Position numbers and translations under genes: made by a program. 64,000 nucleotides of DNA from Macquaria australasica. Its lineage: Eukaryota > Chordata > Actinopteri > Centrarchiformes > Percichthyidae. The stretch covers positions 930,001 through 994,000 of the forward strand of contig SEMN01000063.1 in the NCBI GenBank assembly GCA_005408345.1, given 5' to 3'. Positions 35,520 to 48,435 of the stretch are shown here, piece after piece (positions within the stretch are counted from its first letter, which is position 1; every line of letters starts with the position of its first letter). The notes beneath the pieces are model-generated. The model was not told where the DNA came from, searched no databases, and saw only the letters and a list, made by a program, of their open reading frames with translations.

Positions 35520-38500
35520 AATTGTATCTATAAGCACATGACTTAAATAAATGTTGTTTTTTACTTTCCATCCCTGCATATACATTTTATTACAAGATGC
35601 AAAGACTTCAAAATGCAGTGCGGCAAACACGAACAGTCAGGCGACATTTTCAGTACGCAGATTTAATCGTTTACGCTTTTGCATAGAAGAAAGACTAAGT
35701 TTGGACATCAAATGAGACATGCTGAGCTTCATTCAGACAGGCTATAATACACAGGGAGTGTTTTGTAGCAGTATGGCTTGGTAATATTGCCCACAGCAGG
35801 GACAGAATTTGCAAATGGGTCAACAACAGTGTGACGGCCAGGAAAGTGCCATCAGTCCAGACCGTCGGTTGCTGCACCACAGGTTTCTATTTCTGCTATG
35901 ATTCTGCCGAAGGGGAGGGAGTGTGATGTGTTGTGCACTGAGCAGAGTACCACAATGAGCTATTAAAAAGCATACGTTAAAATATGGGTTGCTTGTGACC
36001 GCAGCTGTAGTCCAACACCACCTACGTGGAATGCAAATGGACAGTTTGAGAGTGTCGATCTGCTTTAAAGGGGGTTCAAGACCAAAATATGCAATAAACA
36101 GTAAAAACCTGCATGTCGTCAGGATCGACAGAGCTGTAGATCTATGAAACTCCTAAACCTCCAACTAGTGCACAGACTTTCTGCTAAATAGAAGTTTGAG
36201 AAAATAAAAGCGGACATTCTTGGCCATTATTTTGAAATGATCTCTTATGGAAATTAAGCAGATACCCTATTGACAAGAAATGTATGGTAACATGAAATAT
36301 TTCTATTTAAATATATGCCTCAACTGTACTATACAGTAGTGCTAAAAAAGTCAGACAATTGACAGTTTTAATAATTGATTAATCGTGTAGGTCAATTATC
36401 AAGCAACAATGACAACCAGCTGATACCAGCTTATCAAATATGAGGATATTGTTGCTTTTCTGTATTTTATATCCCTGTGAATTAAATATATTTTAGTTTT
36501 GGGCAACACTAAGGAAGTTGAAGAAGAGTTCAGTCGTTTTTACGTTTCAATTAGACACATCTATCAAAGTCATCTCCACTGCAAACTTTCTGCTCACCCC
36601 AATCACCTCTATCACAGTGAATGACAGAAGGTGAACATGGTGATAACACGTCAGCAGTTTATTCAGTAATGAGACAAGGTGGACCTTTCTACCGTTACTG
36701 TGGGGGAATATAATTAAAGCCGATTACAGCCAGGTCACATACAATACATCTGTCTAGTGTTGTGGTGGTGCTATCTACGAGAGAAATCCGACGCTGAACT
36801 ATAAAACCCTGTGCCGTAAAAGTGGATGATACAAACCACTAGTCAAGGAGCCCCCTACTCAAAATGTATGTTGTCAGCCTTTTTTTTTTCATTGCGTCAT
36901 TGTACACAAAGCAGGAAAACAGCATGGCAGGCTGTAGAGTTTTACAAACCTAGTCTTTACTCAAAATTAATAGTGGAAATAGATAAGGGTGCTGGAAAAG
37001 GAGGGCAGTGCAGCACGAAGCTTATATCTCCACCCTCTGTTGCTGAACACTGCTCCGATGCTCTCATGCCCAGTGCTGACTGCTAGCGAAGTCGGCTAAA
37101 CTACTCGTAAACCAGGCGCTGGTACTGCTTCCTATATACTGCCGCAGTGTGATTACCACTTCAGCTGAGAGGTGGTCTGTAGTGTACTGGTTTTATTAGT
37201 GAACTATGGCTAGGACACAAATTTATTTCTCTAAATGTGTGCAAATCTGAAGTTTCCACATAACAACAGGGTGCTGATCAAAGGCACCAAAACGTCTTAA
37301 TTGTATGTAAAACATGAGACACAAGGTACACCGGACTGTTGTGTAACTGGACTGGAGGCCATGAATAATGAAGTATTTCTCATAATTCTGGGGTAAGGTG
37401 TATTGATGAAAGGTCTGCAGTTGAAAATTAGCCAGCTGGCTAACACTGGCACATTTACAGAAATGTTTATTAATGTGTGTCCTTATGAATAAATAAATGA
37501 AATATAAAAATCATCAGTAATTATGTTTCATATTTTTTTAAATGCAAAAATATGCTTGGATAAAAAACCATAAACATTTTGCATGCAGACGAATGTGAGT
37601 GAAAGTAGGCAGGGAGACAGACATGTTGAAGGTATCAGAAACACAGAGCAGAGTGCTGCAGCCGGACATTATCATATAACTATCTTCCTTTCCCAGCAAG
37701 TCTTTATGTACTGCGGCCTTGAATGCTGTTCCACCGTGTGATTCAGCTCATTTGTTGTTCAGTTCTTTCTCTCTCTCTCCCTCTTTCCTTCTCTGCCTCC
37801 CCCTCTAATTCCTCTCGCCATGTGTCTCTGCGAGACTATGTATCAGCAGGCAGACACACAGAAAAGAACAACATCTCAGAAGCTGGCATTCATTTGAATG
37901 CATTAACACCTCTTAATCAGCCCATGGTAAGATTTTTCTACCGTTTCATGATCCAACCCAGCAGGAGCCAGCCCCGTATCCTCTCATGACATCAACGTCG
38001 CAAATATTTTAAGGGCAAGGCAGCTTTTTGAGTCACTGAGAAGGGATACAGGGTGGAAGCGGAGGCGGGGAAACAGGAGAGAATCTGGAAGGATTCGATC
38101 CAAAGCAGGCAGGGGCACGTTCGTTTCAAAGCAAAGAGGTGGGAATCGATATGCCATCTTTTTTGGCACACATTGTAATTCAAGGGTTTTGGGAGAGGGG
38201 TATGGCTAGGTTGCACTTTCACAACCCTCTGGGAAAACCTGTTGTGGAGACCTGAATAAGGACTGTTCTGCCTTCCCCCAGCAACTGCACCCAGTTTGCC
38301 CTTGAGCAAGGCAGTTATCTACCAGCTGCTGCTGCAGAGCTGCTCTCTGGATGTGCTGCTGGACCACTGCCAGGTGACGAATACAAACCTCAGACTTTAC
38401 ACCCCTTCTGGTGTCACTGGAAAAAAAATAACTCTTTCTTTGTGTTCTTTCTTGTTAAATCTGCACTTGACAAGAATGTTACGAATACACTTGTTTTAAC

Positions 38501-39860
38501 ACAAAATGAGGCAGCGACAGACAAAAGCTTCCCATGCCAAAGTAAAGACATCCCATACATTCAGCCTGACTGCCCAAATGAAGCTCTGTTGTTTGGTATG
38601 GTCACGTTCATATTCATAGGAAGTGATGAATTGAAATTTAAGAATGGAATCCAAACTGTCAGCTAAACTGCTGCAGAAGAAAACGCTGTGCAGAGAAAAC
38701 TAGTGTGACCTGCTATAGATCTTTTTACTCTCTTGTCCTTTGATACACAGTAAGCACTTGTGAGCATGCTGTGTGCAGTTTACTGGCATTACATTAAATC
38801 TCCTTTAAATCTGACTTCCATACATTTCCAAGTTTTTAAAATGTTTTATTTAGATCTTTCCATTTACATTCACCATGCTTGCTAAGATATGCTGTATCTC
38901 CAGTGTTTATAGGGGCCGTAATGTCAAAGGCTGAAATTGTCCAATTAGTCTGATTTACAAAAAATAACTTAAGGAGTTTAAGTTCAAATCAAGTTCAAAT
39001 TAACTATACATATAGCCACCCTCGGAGGGCCACATAAATCAACGTACAATATTAAGTTGCAGCTGAGTCTTTCTGATAAAATCAGTAAAAGATCCCCAGA
39101 TCTTACCAAATATACAGCAGGAGGCAGATGAAGAGTACGGCCCTCTAAATAAAGACAGGAAAACAGAGGTTGAAACTTCCACGTTTAAACTACAAAAGAC
39201 GTGATGGAGCATTGTTGTTGATATGCCAGCAAATCCTCATACCTACATGATAAAATAGGTTGTTTGTCCTTGCCTTCCAAAATGACCCGTATGAGCGTTT
39301 TCCGATCGGGCACTTTATAGGCAGGACAGCATCGTTTGTCAGTGGCTTCCAAAACCGTTTTAAAAAATACAACAAAAAAAAACTGATTCATTTGAGCATT
39401 TTCTGATCTGCGGCCCCTGTGGATAAGGTTTGGTTCTCTTTCACATACACTAATAACAACCTCTAGTTAGGATACTGACAGTGTACATGTGTTGTGATCA
39501 GTAATTAATTAAAAGTGGGTTTCAGGCTTCAAGGAGAAATCTGCAAATGTAATGAAAGTTTTTAAAAGGCACTTAAGAAAGCAAAGAGGAAAAATCATGG
39601 CGAGAAGCTGCAGTGGCCTCTGAGCTATACATGCTACTGTCCTTGGAGAACAAATCCTCCTGGAAACGTCTCTTCTCTTGCATTATCTTTCCTCTAAAAC
39701 CTCCCTACTGTCTCAGTATAAGCAAACCCTAAGAGGAGTAGACTGCCCACTCTCCTGAGAAAAGATAAAACGCTGAACAGAAGTTTGTAAGTGTCTTAAG
39801 GTTGTGCAGCCTGTTCTTTAGAAACAGAGTATGATCCTTCCCACGTTTCCGTGAGTGTCG
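35520..39860. other. Non-coding DNA, no gene recognised
   Basis: A CT-rich low-complexity tract lies at 37765-37815. A segment at 38283-38330 (GCCCTTGAGCAAGGCAG) resembles the middle of fish SINEs but is too short to assign. Everything else looks unique and AT-rich. Confidence 0.5.
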
Positions 39861-39863
39861 GAG

Positions 39864-39885
39864 TTTTTTTTTTTTTTTTTTTTTT
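39864..39885. repeat. Poly(T) tract
   Basis: 22 consecutive T. Read on the minus strand it is a poly(A) run with no element recognised beside it. Confidence 0.95.
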
Positions 39886-40649
39886 ACATACTGCACAAAC
39901 AAGGTTTTGGATGCAAGTGTCCCCGAGATGCTGTAAAATTACAAAAATAAGCTTGAGGAGGCAAAACAACTCCCAACAGAGAAACCGCTCAAAAATTAAT
40001 TTCTCATCCAGAGTGTGAGTTTAACAGCTTAAAAATAATTCAGGCTTTGACCAAAGAAATAAGGCACCCGTAACAACTGTCAGTATGAAGAATTTCAATA
40101 GTCTCCATGATTTATGGAGTGCTGCTTCTACATGCTTAATCCAGTTATTCTGGCTGCATGGCAAACACACTTCTTGTAGATAAAAAGTAGGCTATGTCTC
40201 AAAATAATAATAGTACCACTTGTCAATCAGGCCCACTGTCCCCAAAACCCAGATCAAACTAGATTATTCTTTGTTCTGTTTTGAAAGGAGAGACCAGTGT
40301 GAGCACATTAGACAGCAGGTAGCCTCAACCAGCCCATGCTGGCTGCAAGATGGTCTCTTCAATTTTACCATTAAGAGGCACAGACACTGTGAGTCAGCCT
40401 GGCTCTGTTTTTACTGTCTGCTCGTCCTGCTACTGCTGCGGTCCGGGGGGGGGGGGGCTAAAATATTTTCTCAACTGCCTCAAAATCAGTGATTCTCATG
40501 CAAGTTGACTGTGGTAGTTTCTCTTTTTTGGGGGGGAATAACCTACTTTAGAAGTGTGGATATGGTCTACCCACCCATACAGACTATGCACCATTTTACG
40601 CAGGTTTATTGTTTCCATTTTATGGCAGTATGAAATAGGCTATCGATTT

Positions 40650-41275
40650 AACTTGTCCTATTTCAACTTTGGCCAAGATTGGATTTTTAAACGAGCTGGG
40701 CTGGGCATCTCCGGCCGACCCGCCTGGGAGCAGAGGATCCCAGGGACTGTGGGACTCGCAGGTCGGAGTGCGCAAAGCAACGCGCCCCTGTGATTCATCC
40801 GCAGTTTCCAGACGGTGCGCAGGTGGAGGCGGAGAGGAGAGGAAGCAGCCGCTCAGGACGGACGGATGAAACGGCCAGGGATGTTCAGTACGCATAAGAT
40901 TTATTCCACCTAAGGAACGAACTGTTTTTCTCCCCCCTCCTCGGTGTTGCATTGATTTGGAACCGCCGGCTTGATTTGGCGCAGCTGTAACCCATTTTTC
41001 CTCCATGACAAAAGTTTGACTGTTAAAAAATGATGCTCTGCTCCGCTCCGGTTTTTTCATGCAATGCTGTGGATTCCGGTGTCAGCGTAAGTGGCCAGTC
41101 ATCACTTGAGAAATAGCTGCGATTCTTTCGGTCTTAATTTCGGTGCCAATTTCAACAAACAGAGGGCTTTTATTCTCGCACATCATCACTCGCCCGGAAT
41201 TGCATCCATTTGAATTAATGTCGCACTCCATAATGGACTTCCTCGGACTGTACTTCTTACAGCTGGCTCTTATTG
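40650..41275 (+). promoter_or_regulatory. CpG-richer block: candidate promoter and 5' untranslated region
   Basis: From about 40690 the sequence becomes clearly richer in G, C and CpG than its surroundings (for example GCGCAAAGCAACGCGCCC near 40770 and CGGACGGACGG near 40857). Several short upstream open frames are present, starting at 40867 and 41030. A strong splice donor, CAGC|GTAAGT, lies at 41086/41087, and another ends the block at 41275/41276. This is how the 5' end of a vertebrate gene usually looks. No TATA box was recognised, and the transcription start cannot be set from sequence alone. Confidence 0.6.
41218..41275 (+). CDS. Candidate first coding exon: signal peptide of a secreted or cell-surface protein
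   Basis: The first ATG after an in-frame stop (TGA near 41107) opens a frame of 19 codons plus one base that ends at an excellent splice donor, G|GTAAGT (41275/41276). The peptide is MSHSIMDFLGLYFLQLALI. A second ATG at codon 6 would give MDFLGLYFLQLALI, a compact hydrophobic stretch typical of a signal peptide. The intron would interrupt in phase 1, which is usual after the signal peptide in immunoglobulin-type and other extracellular-module proteins. The exon lies at the 3' edge of the CpG-rich block. The rest of the gene is not recognised in the remaining 22.7 kb, implying a long first intron. I cannot name the gene. Alternative: coding starts upstream at 41030 (MMLCSAPVFS...) and uses the donor at 41087. 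Confidence 0.5.
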
Positions 41276-42141
41276 GTAAGTTGAACAACACTACACTAAT
41301 TCAGTGTAGTTGAACTTAAACAAAATGAATGCGTTGTTCTGCGGATGGTCGCTGCAGCTCGTATTAGACCTGTTTTCAGTCTGAGCGTCATGCTCATTAG
41401 TGCAAGTGTTCCTTAACGAGTCCTTACTCGCTTGCTTTTTGGCAAAGTTGCATGACGAGATCTTTCTTTTCCTGCGAGATCAGCCAGTTGTGTTAATGTG
41501 AACGGATGCACTACAGGGTCCCGGGCAGAGCAGGGAGACTGGTTTTTAAAGGACCACACAGAAAGACCGCAAAATATTATCTGATGGGTGACTGACAGTA
41601 ATGAAGCGGCGGGACTCGCCAGATTTTCTCCACTCAAGAGATGCTTGCATGTCTTTTCTCAGCAGTAGAGCAATTTGTGTGTTACCCAGCAGGCAGCAGC
41701 CCCGTATACTCCCTGTGTATGCAAATGATGTGAGAATAGATTACGAAAGGAAAGTGTCTAAAAAATGTTTTTTCCCACCACAGCCGCCGCTGCTGCTGCT
41801 GCTGGTCCCCCGTTTGACTGCGAAAATGCCAATGCAGACAAGTGTGTGTCAAAGTGTTTGTGTGTACGCGCGTCTACCAGCCTGTGTGGTTAGTTGTGCG
41901 CGTGCTTGCGTGTGGCGTGCGTGCTTGTGCACCTGCCTTTGCAGGTGAATTGTGTTGTCTGTATGTGTATGCTGGGGGCGGAGCGGGGTGTGTGTGTGTG
42001 AGCGCCCGCATGTGTTTGTGTGTAAGAAGCATAAAACTGCCCAAACAAAGTGGTGTGCAGGATCACATCAAACACTGAATTCATGAGCAAGACCACCAGC
42101 ACTGCATGCACACCAACACACAAACACAGGCACGCACACAC

Positions 42142-42176
<35 letters not shown>

Positions 42177-45100
42177 CTATTAATCATGTTAGGCTACCTG
42201 TACACCTCTCATTGTGCCAGCTGGTGCAAGTCATTTCTAATGTCAGTGCTTTTTTCTGCTGGTCTAATTTAAAATTCATCTGTGGTACAAACTCTGACTT
42301 TTTCTGATCCTGCTGCACTCTTTTCTGCAAAATTCCCCCACCATGCAGAGAAAAAAACCTTCCTGCAGAGCGAATGCGGGCAGGAAACAGGACGTACGGG
42401 CGGAAGGATTTGTATTTGTGAGATTTATAGCATCGATGATGACAGCTCTACATCTCAGACTCCATTTCCCTTTGCTGCAGCTGTGATTTCAGCCACTCAC
42501 GAGGCACACTGAAAGTAGCCTTGCATGCTGGGAGTATACTGGATATTATGGGGCTCCCAGACGAGATGTTCCGCTACCTCGAACCATGAACACACAGCAC
42601 TCCTGTCCTGTCTGCCACACTTTCCCCAAAGGAAGTGATGCTGTTATGTCCCCTGTCTTCCATCACATTTCACATCATATGTAAAACGTGCGTCACCATG
42701 CTGTGCTGTCACTCAAGACATGAGCCAGGTGGGTAAGTGAAAGCAGGATGTGAGGAGGGGGCAGTCAGTCCTAGTCTCTTCTCCACAGATATTCTCACCT
42801 TGTCAAATAGATGTGTCAAAATGGCAGCGAGTCTCTCACCCAGGGCCTCATGATCCCGTCCCATCAGTCTCACAGAGAGGCAGACGCAGAGAGAAGGAGG
42901 GGAGGGGGCATCAAAGGAACTGAAGCAGCTTTAGCCAGAAGGTTAGAGAGGGGAAGACACAGGTGGTTGGTTTGAATCCACAGGGGGGGAATCAAAGTGG
43001 GAGGAGCAAATGAGTCGGAGTGCTGTCAGAAATGTTTGGAGTTGAGTGTACCTGAACGATTCTTGGGGGAAAAAGTGATAAATACTAATGGGATGTTTGG
43101 AATTTGCTACTAAATCTGAGCTGCCGAGATGTGACGATAAGGCGCAGGATGGCACGTACGTCAATTCATGTAAGATTGATATGATTTATTATTGTACTTT
43201 CGTGTTTGGCATTTAGTGTAAATATTTGTCACTGCATTTTGCTTAAAATTTTTAGTGATGCATTTTCTGTGTTGTCTCATTTGTCATGCAAAGCAGCGCA
43301 GCACCACTTGAATCTTAAGTAAAACATCAAACACCGTAAAAAACACTTTAATTAATGGGTTGCATTTTGTTATGTCCAACTAAGAGCACTCGAATGTGTG
43401 AAAAGTAATATTTACAATTGAAATTGGAGCTTTCATGGAGCAGTTGTAGGCAGCATCAGTTCCTTCACCAAAGTGTCCTTGAGCACGCTTACCAACCACA
43501 CTCACTCCCAGGTGTTTGTGTGTGTATAGACTGGCTTAGCTATACTTTTGAGGACCAGCACTTGACAGCTCACTCTCCTTATGTGAACCTTTCAGTTTAA
43601 AAGGACGTATTGGTTGTTATGTCTGTGTTTGCATGCAGCTCTCTTCCCTGAGCTCCTGCTGCAAATGAAAAGATGCTCCTCTACAACTTTCACAGCCTAA
43701 CAAGGCTTTAAAAATGCCCGTGGTGTCTGGGGCTGCAATAATATCCGTCCAATCTGATGTGTCTTTCGGATGAAGCGAGGTGTATGAAGTAGATGTAGCC
43801 TATGCAAGATTAGCATGCTGTGTTTTTGCATGTTGTTAACTTGCGGGGTTAAACTCGTGCATTGAAAAAAGGAATGAAAAAAATACAAGCCCCTATTTAA
43901 TTAAGAATTAAATTAGCATATTTGCTGCTCAGTCTTGTGATGCTTCAGTGATTATCTGCCCGCACCGCTCTGAACATTTTGCAATCATTACTGTGATTAG
44001 TTGACCAGGTTCATCTGCATATTATTCTTCTCTGTGGTAGGCAGTAAATTAACAAACCCTACCTTGCCATTTGCGACATGGCGGTGGATTTGTGCTGTTT
44101 CACATATGGTGAATTGTATAGTATACATGGCAGTAATTGGCTGGCAAGAAGTAATAATCATAAACATAAACGGTTCACTACTTGAGGGTGGTATGTATAT
44201 TTTTCCCAGCACAAGATTGTGGTGATTGGTTCCTCACAGGGGCAGCAGTCGTAGAGGGAAGGTGTGAACAATTTGAAGATGTGTTAAAACTGCAGGGGCC
44301 CTTCAGAAAGGCAAACTGGTGTGGCTGTAGATTAGATTCATCAGGGTGGGGGGCCAGTATCACGTCCTATAAAGAGGCCCAGCGCACTGAAAAAGGCATC
44401 CACTGCTGATTTTATATCTGCCTGTTTTGGCAAACAGCTGATTATGTGTAATCTGTTTCAAAATGGTAGCTGTCATCAGTTACATTCACTGGGAAAAAAG
44501 AGCACAATGATCAAATTGCAGATGCTAAAATTAAGTAATTAACTTGTTGAATTGTGAAAAAAATGTTCAGAGAGGAAACATTTCATTTTGATTATAAAAT
44601 CACTGGATGTGACATGATGATAAAAAGCAAAACAAACAAGTGAGAAGTCAAAAAAAAGTTTAAAGTAGTTATCGGATTATAAAGAAATGACTGATATTGT
44701 TGTTGTTCAGCTTATTTACAAACTCATTTTATAATGTTAATCATGGTTTGATTGTTGATAATGTCAGAAAAACATTTCAACAAAAGCAAATCACTAATTG
44801 GAACTGAAGAGCCATTTTGATTTCATATTTTGAGGACTCTAGAGCAAAGTTACCAAAAGTAATTACAGTGTTGAGACTACAGCACTGAGAGTAAGCTGAC
44901 TGCTGATTACTATTCCTCACTAGGTATTTATTTACTGATTAACTTTCCAGTCCAATTGAATAGATTTTTAAAGTAGTCCTTCCGTACTTGGCATTATTAT
45001 TCAATGATCTCATTTTAAGAAGAAAACAACAGCTTCAGATACTCTTAACACTGCTGGAAATCACAAGTTTAATGTTCACTAAATTCTTGAGTTTTGTTTT

Positions 45101-45440
45101 TTATGCAGTGTTGTGATTTTTGCTTCGTTTGTCCACATTTTCTCTGCATGAAGTGATGTGCGATCTCTTACATTTTCTTTCCAGTGTTGACATCTGCACG
45201 ACTTTGTTGCATGTAGATATGAGCTTTACATGTATTTGGGAAGACTAATAGCAATTAAGGATTTTCCATTTGAGAAAAAGTTCTGGTGAATTGAGGCTAA
45301 TGTCTGTGTAAAGAAACTGGTCTGTCTGCCTCCTCTGAAATGGATTTCTGTCTGTATGGTTATTGAATATCAGTGCTAGATGGTGGCCTTAAGAATCAAA
45401 GCTTTACGCTGATTATGGGGGACTAACATTGTTGATGGTG
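41276..45440. other. Probable first-intron DNA, no further exon recognised
   Basis: Follows the donor at 41275/41276. Contains TG- and CA-rich patches (41835-42174) and a SINE-like scrap at 43460-43500 (AAGTGTCCTTGAGCA). No open segment with good acceptor and donor sites was picked out by eye, though short exons could be missed. Confidence 0.45.
42142..42174. repeat. (AC)n microsatellite
   Basis: About 16 uninterrupted AC units. Part of a wider CA-rich patch starting near 42108. Confidence 0.97.
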
Positions 45441-45785
45441 GGGATTCACCCCGATCCTTGTGCCAGTACTGACCCTTTTTAGCGGTCTTGTATCGGCCAT
45501 GGTGTGACTGATCCACATTAAATAGTTTCTTTCAGTGTCATTATGAAATTCAGTGTTTTCGCTTTCAGTAATATTCATTCAGCCACGGTGGGCCACCAAC
45601 TCAGTTTTTGGAGCCACAGCAATCCCTGGTTGCATAATTCCAGTGAGTTCCACACAGTGAGGTATACAGATTCTACATTTGGGAAAAAGATAGAACCGGT
45701 ATCGGATTGGTATCCGCAATCAGCAGATACCCTATCGGTATCGGATTCGGTATCAGGAGAGAAAAAGTTGGATCGTTGCATCTCT
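45441..45785. mobile_element. hAT-like miniature element
   Basis: The left end GGGATTCACCCCGATCC and the reverse complement of the right end, AGAGATGCAACGATCC, are imperfect terminal inverted repeats of the RGGATGCACCGATCC type. The flanking 8-bp words TGATGGTG (45433-45440) and TGGTGGTG (45786-45793) differ at one base. The interior contains repeated TATCGG words (ATCGGTATCGGATTCGGTAT), as in this fish repeat family. No transposase. The open frame of 115 codons on the minus strand across it is a by-product. Confidence 0.75.
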
Positions 45786-45934
45786 TGGTGGTGGTTTTGA
45801 TACTCAAAAAATATCAAGACTTGACTACTTATGGACAGGAACAGGACAAATACACAACCAAAAATCAAAATGAGCCCAGCAATGCAGGATAGGATACTTC
45901 TCAAGTAGTAGTGTTTATTCATGGTTTATTTTTC

Positions 45935-46305
45935 TTAAAGCTGTATTAATGGATTTCTGGCCACAAGGGGGCAGAAAAACTCCAAACAGCCCTGACACAT
46001 TATTACCTGGTAAAATAGTTATGGCTAACATGTTGGCAAACCATTGTCTATTTACACACCCAGTAGACAAACTGGCCTTCATTTAGAAATATGTTTTTGT
46101 CCACCTGAAGAATGTAAGTCCAACATTCACTCTGTTTTTAGCCCTGTTTTCTGTTTCCAACAACTCCTGCTAAAAATATCTGCGTCTTAGCTGCTACATG
46201 CTTTGTCTGTCTGCTTTTTGGCATTGGGCAGGTAGCGGTAGGTACAGTGGCTTTATCAGTGTTTGTTTGCTAAAAACAACTGCATCCTGCTGCAGAAAAC
46301 TGGGT
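45935..46305 (+). mobile_element. TTAA-bounded inverted-repeat family, copy 1 (truncated right end)
   Basis: Starts TTAAAGCTGTATTAATGG and follows the same order of tracts as the copy at 56064-56618: CCACAAGGGGGCAG, CAACATTCACTCTG, TTTTAGCCCTGTTTTC, CAACTCCTGC, TGGCATTGGGCAGGTAG and GCTAAAAACAACT. Similarity fades near 46305, so the right terminus is missing. Confidence 0.65.
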
Positions 46306-46309
46306 TCAT

Positions 46310-48430
46310 TAGAGCACTGAGACTGAACTCTACAGTAAATGTGGTGTACAACAAAAATAAGCTGAAAGAGGATAAAAAGTTATATAGAAAAAGCAGCAGT
46401 TTTTTTCATGTGGGTTTTTCTGTCACTATGAAGCCATTTGAATTGGTGTTAATGTAAAAGTATTAATTAATGTGTCTTTGAAGTAAATGTCCAAGGTTTG
46501 ACGTGGGAGATATAATTATGTATTTGAGAGTTTCACAGCACTGACATTGACACTCTACAGATCATAACATGAACATTTCACTCTACACAAATAGCCTCCT
46601 AATTAACAACCCCACACACAAACTCACACACATAGAAAGGCCTCCCGTGTATTCAAACCAAACTCCTTCTGTCGCTCTCAGCAGTTATTCAGCCTCATCA
46701 CTATGCTTTGTATGGGAATGAATAATTTGCTACTTGCATGTTTGGTAACCTTGAATTGTGACATCTAATATTATGGATTTTTGCAAGTATGTGCTTTATG
46801 CATTTATTCTGACAAATCTGAAGCCCACCCCCTCACCGCCACCCCCTGAAACATGTATAATTCATATTCACCCTTTTCTCTCACTGGGTCTCCATAGCTG
46901 GTGCAGCGTTGAACAGTTTCTTGATTTCTCTTATAGTGGATACTTCTCTTAGCCTTCAAGTTTCTCTCTGACAGAGAGAAGCGAGAGAATAGTGTCGGAG
47001 AATTACAGGAGCAAACATAGCGGGAAGAGGAGGATGTGAATGTGAATGCGAATAAGCCGTGTGTGACAGCGAGAGAGGGGATTTATTTTTCCATGAGGCT
47101 GGAGCTGTCGTTGGGCATCTAACAGAGGAGATATGTATCCTCTGTAGAGCGTTGCTTTTTAGATCCCCGGTGCGTCGGCTCAGTTTGGAGACTCAGCTTT
47201 ACTGTGCTGCCCCTTCGAATTTCATTTATGCTTTCCTGATTATTGTTTATGCAAACACCTGTTGCTTTATGTCCCAAAAGTACAGATGGCTTGCAATCTG
47301 CACCCAGGCTCCTCACATTTGCAGATATCATTTTTGACACTCAATCCATCTTGTCTGATTGATTTATTGATTTAATTTGTCAACTGTCTCCTCACTGAGA
47401 TAATGTTTTTTGGCAAAAAAAACTGTTCTTAGAAACGCAGCCTTTCCAACAGTCGTTATGACTCAACAAAAGAGTTGAAACGAAGTCGGACAGCTGCGGG
47501 TGTGTTTCATTGGTTGACTAGTTGACATTTATAGCCGGTTGTTCTTTGCTGTCTTACTGGCTTTCTCACTGCTCTGTTATCTCTGCCAGGACAAGTAATA
47601 CTGTATGTAGAGCAGATGGAAGTAATTACAGGCCATCGGCAGTGAAGAGAAGAGCAAAATGGAGGCCTAAGATGGAGATAAACATTCCCTGGAATAGAGG
47701 GAATCAAACTGCAGCACTGATGCTGGTAGGGAGGATTTTGTGGGGTGAAACCAAAGTGACAGTGCTCCTTATTATGTTAAAACCCTGTCATTTTCACTGG
47801 CTTTTGTTGAGGGAAGATTATGCCACAGAGACAATTACCCTGCCCTTGCCGTGCTGAAAGGATATGGCATTTACTGCCACTGTATTCCATCACCAGACGT
47901 TTAACTTTGTAATGAAAAGGCTGCAAAATGGTCCAGTCTGATTGTGAGAAAGCCTAAAAGGCTGCAATTAATCAGAAGAAAAAGTTTGTGAGTGGGGGAA
48001 AAAAGGTAGCATAGAGCTGGATAGGCAGAGAGAATGACAAGTGGTAATGAAACAAACTAGCAAGGCTTCAAGGCCCTTCATCAAGTGTTCACAGTACTTA
48101 AAGCCTGTAAGTGTGTCTGTCTGTGCATATTTAAGTATAAGGAACTTTCCATGTCTCATTGTGACTGATGCAAACCTTTATCCAGACTCATACAATATAA
48201 AGCCTTTTATTACGCCACCATTTTATTGAGAGAGGTGCTGGAGGTGACAATCATATTCTCATCACGCATAGCTGAAGCCGACATAAGAACGTTCCTGATA
48301 ATCACAAGGCTTTGGCTTCCATTCACATGACCATGTCCGTAATACTCAAATACCTTTCTGCCCTGTTGCTAAGAGATAAGCCCTCAGGTGTACAGTGAAG
48401 TATTTTTTTGTCCATGTTACAAGGTGTGTC
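46310..48430. other. Non-coding DNA, no exon recognised
   Basis: Several 60-110 codon open frames (such as 47522-47857) show no domain or splice context. Treated as intronic or intergenic. Confidence 0.45.
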
Positions 48431-48435
48431 TCCAT

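Noticed and set aside
38283..38330. SINE-like words around GCCCTTGAGCAAGG
   Set aside because: Too short to assign, with no promoter boxes or tail; could be chance.
40620..41060. 146-codon open frame on the minus strand across the CpG-rich block
   Set aside because: GC-rich DNA has few stops, the frame shows no domain, and the block is better explained as a 5' untranslated region and promoter on the + strand.
45575..45922. 115-codon minus-strand frame starting with a hydrophobic stretch
   Set aside because: Most of it lies across the hAT-like element 45441-45785; the hydrophobic start is AT-rich DNA outside any recognised gene.
47522..47857. 111-codon + strand frame in the presumed intron
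   Set aside because: No recognisable domain; composition looks like translated non-coding DNA.
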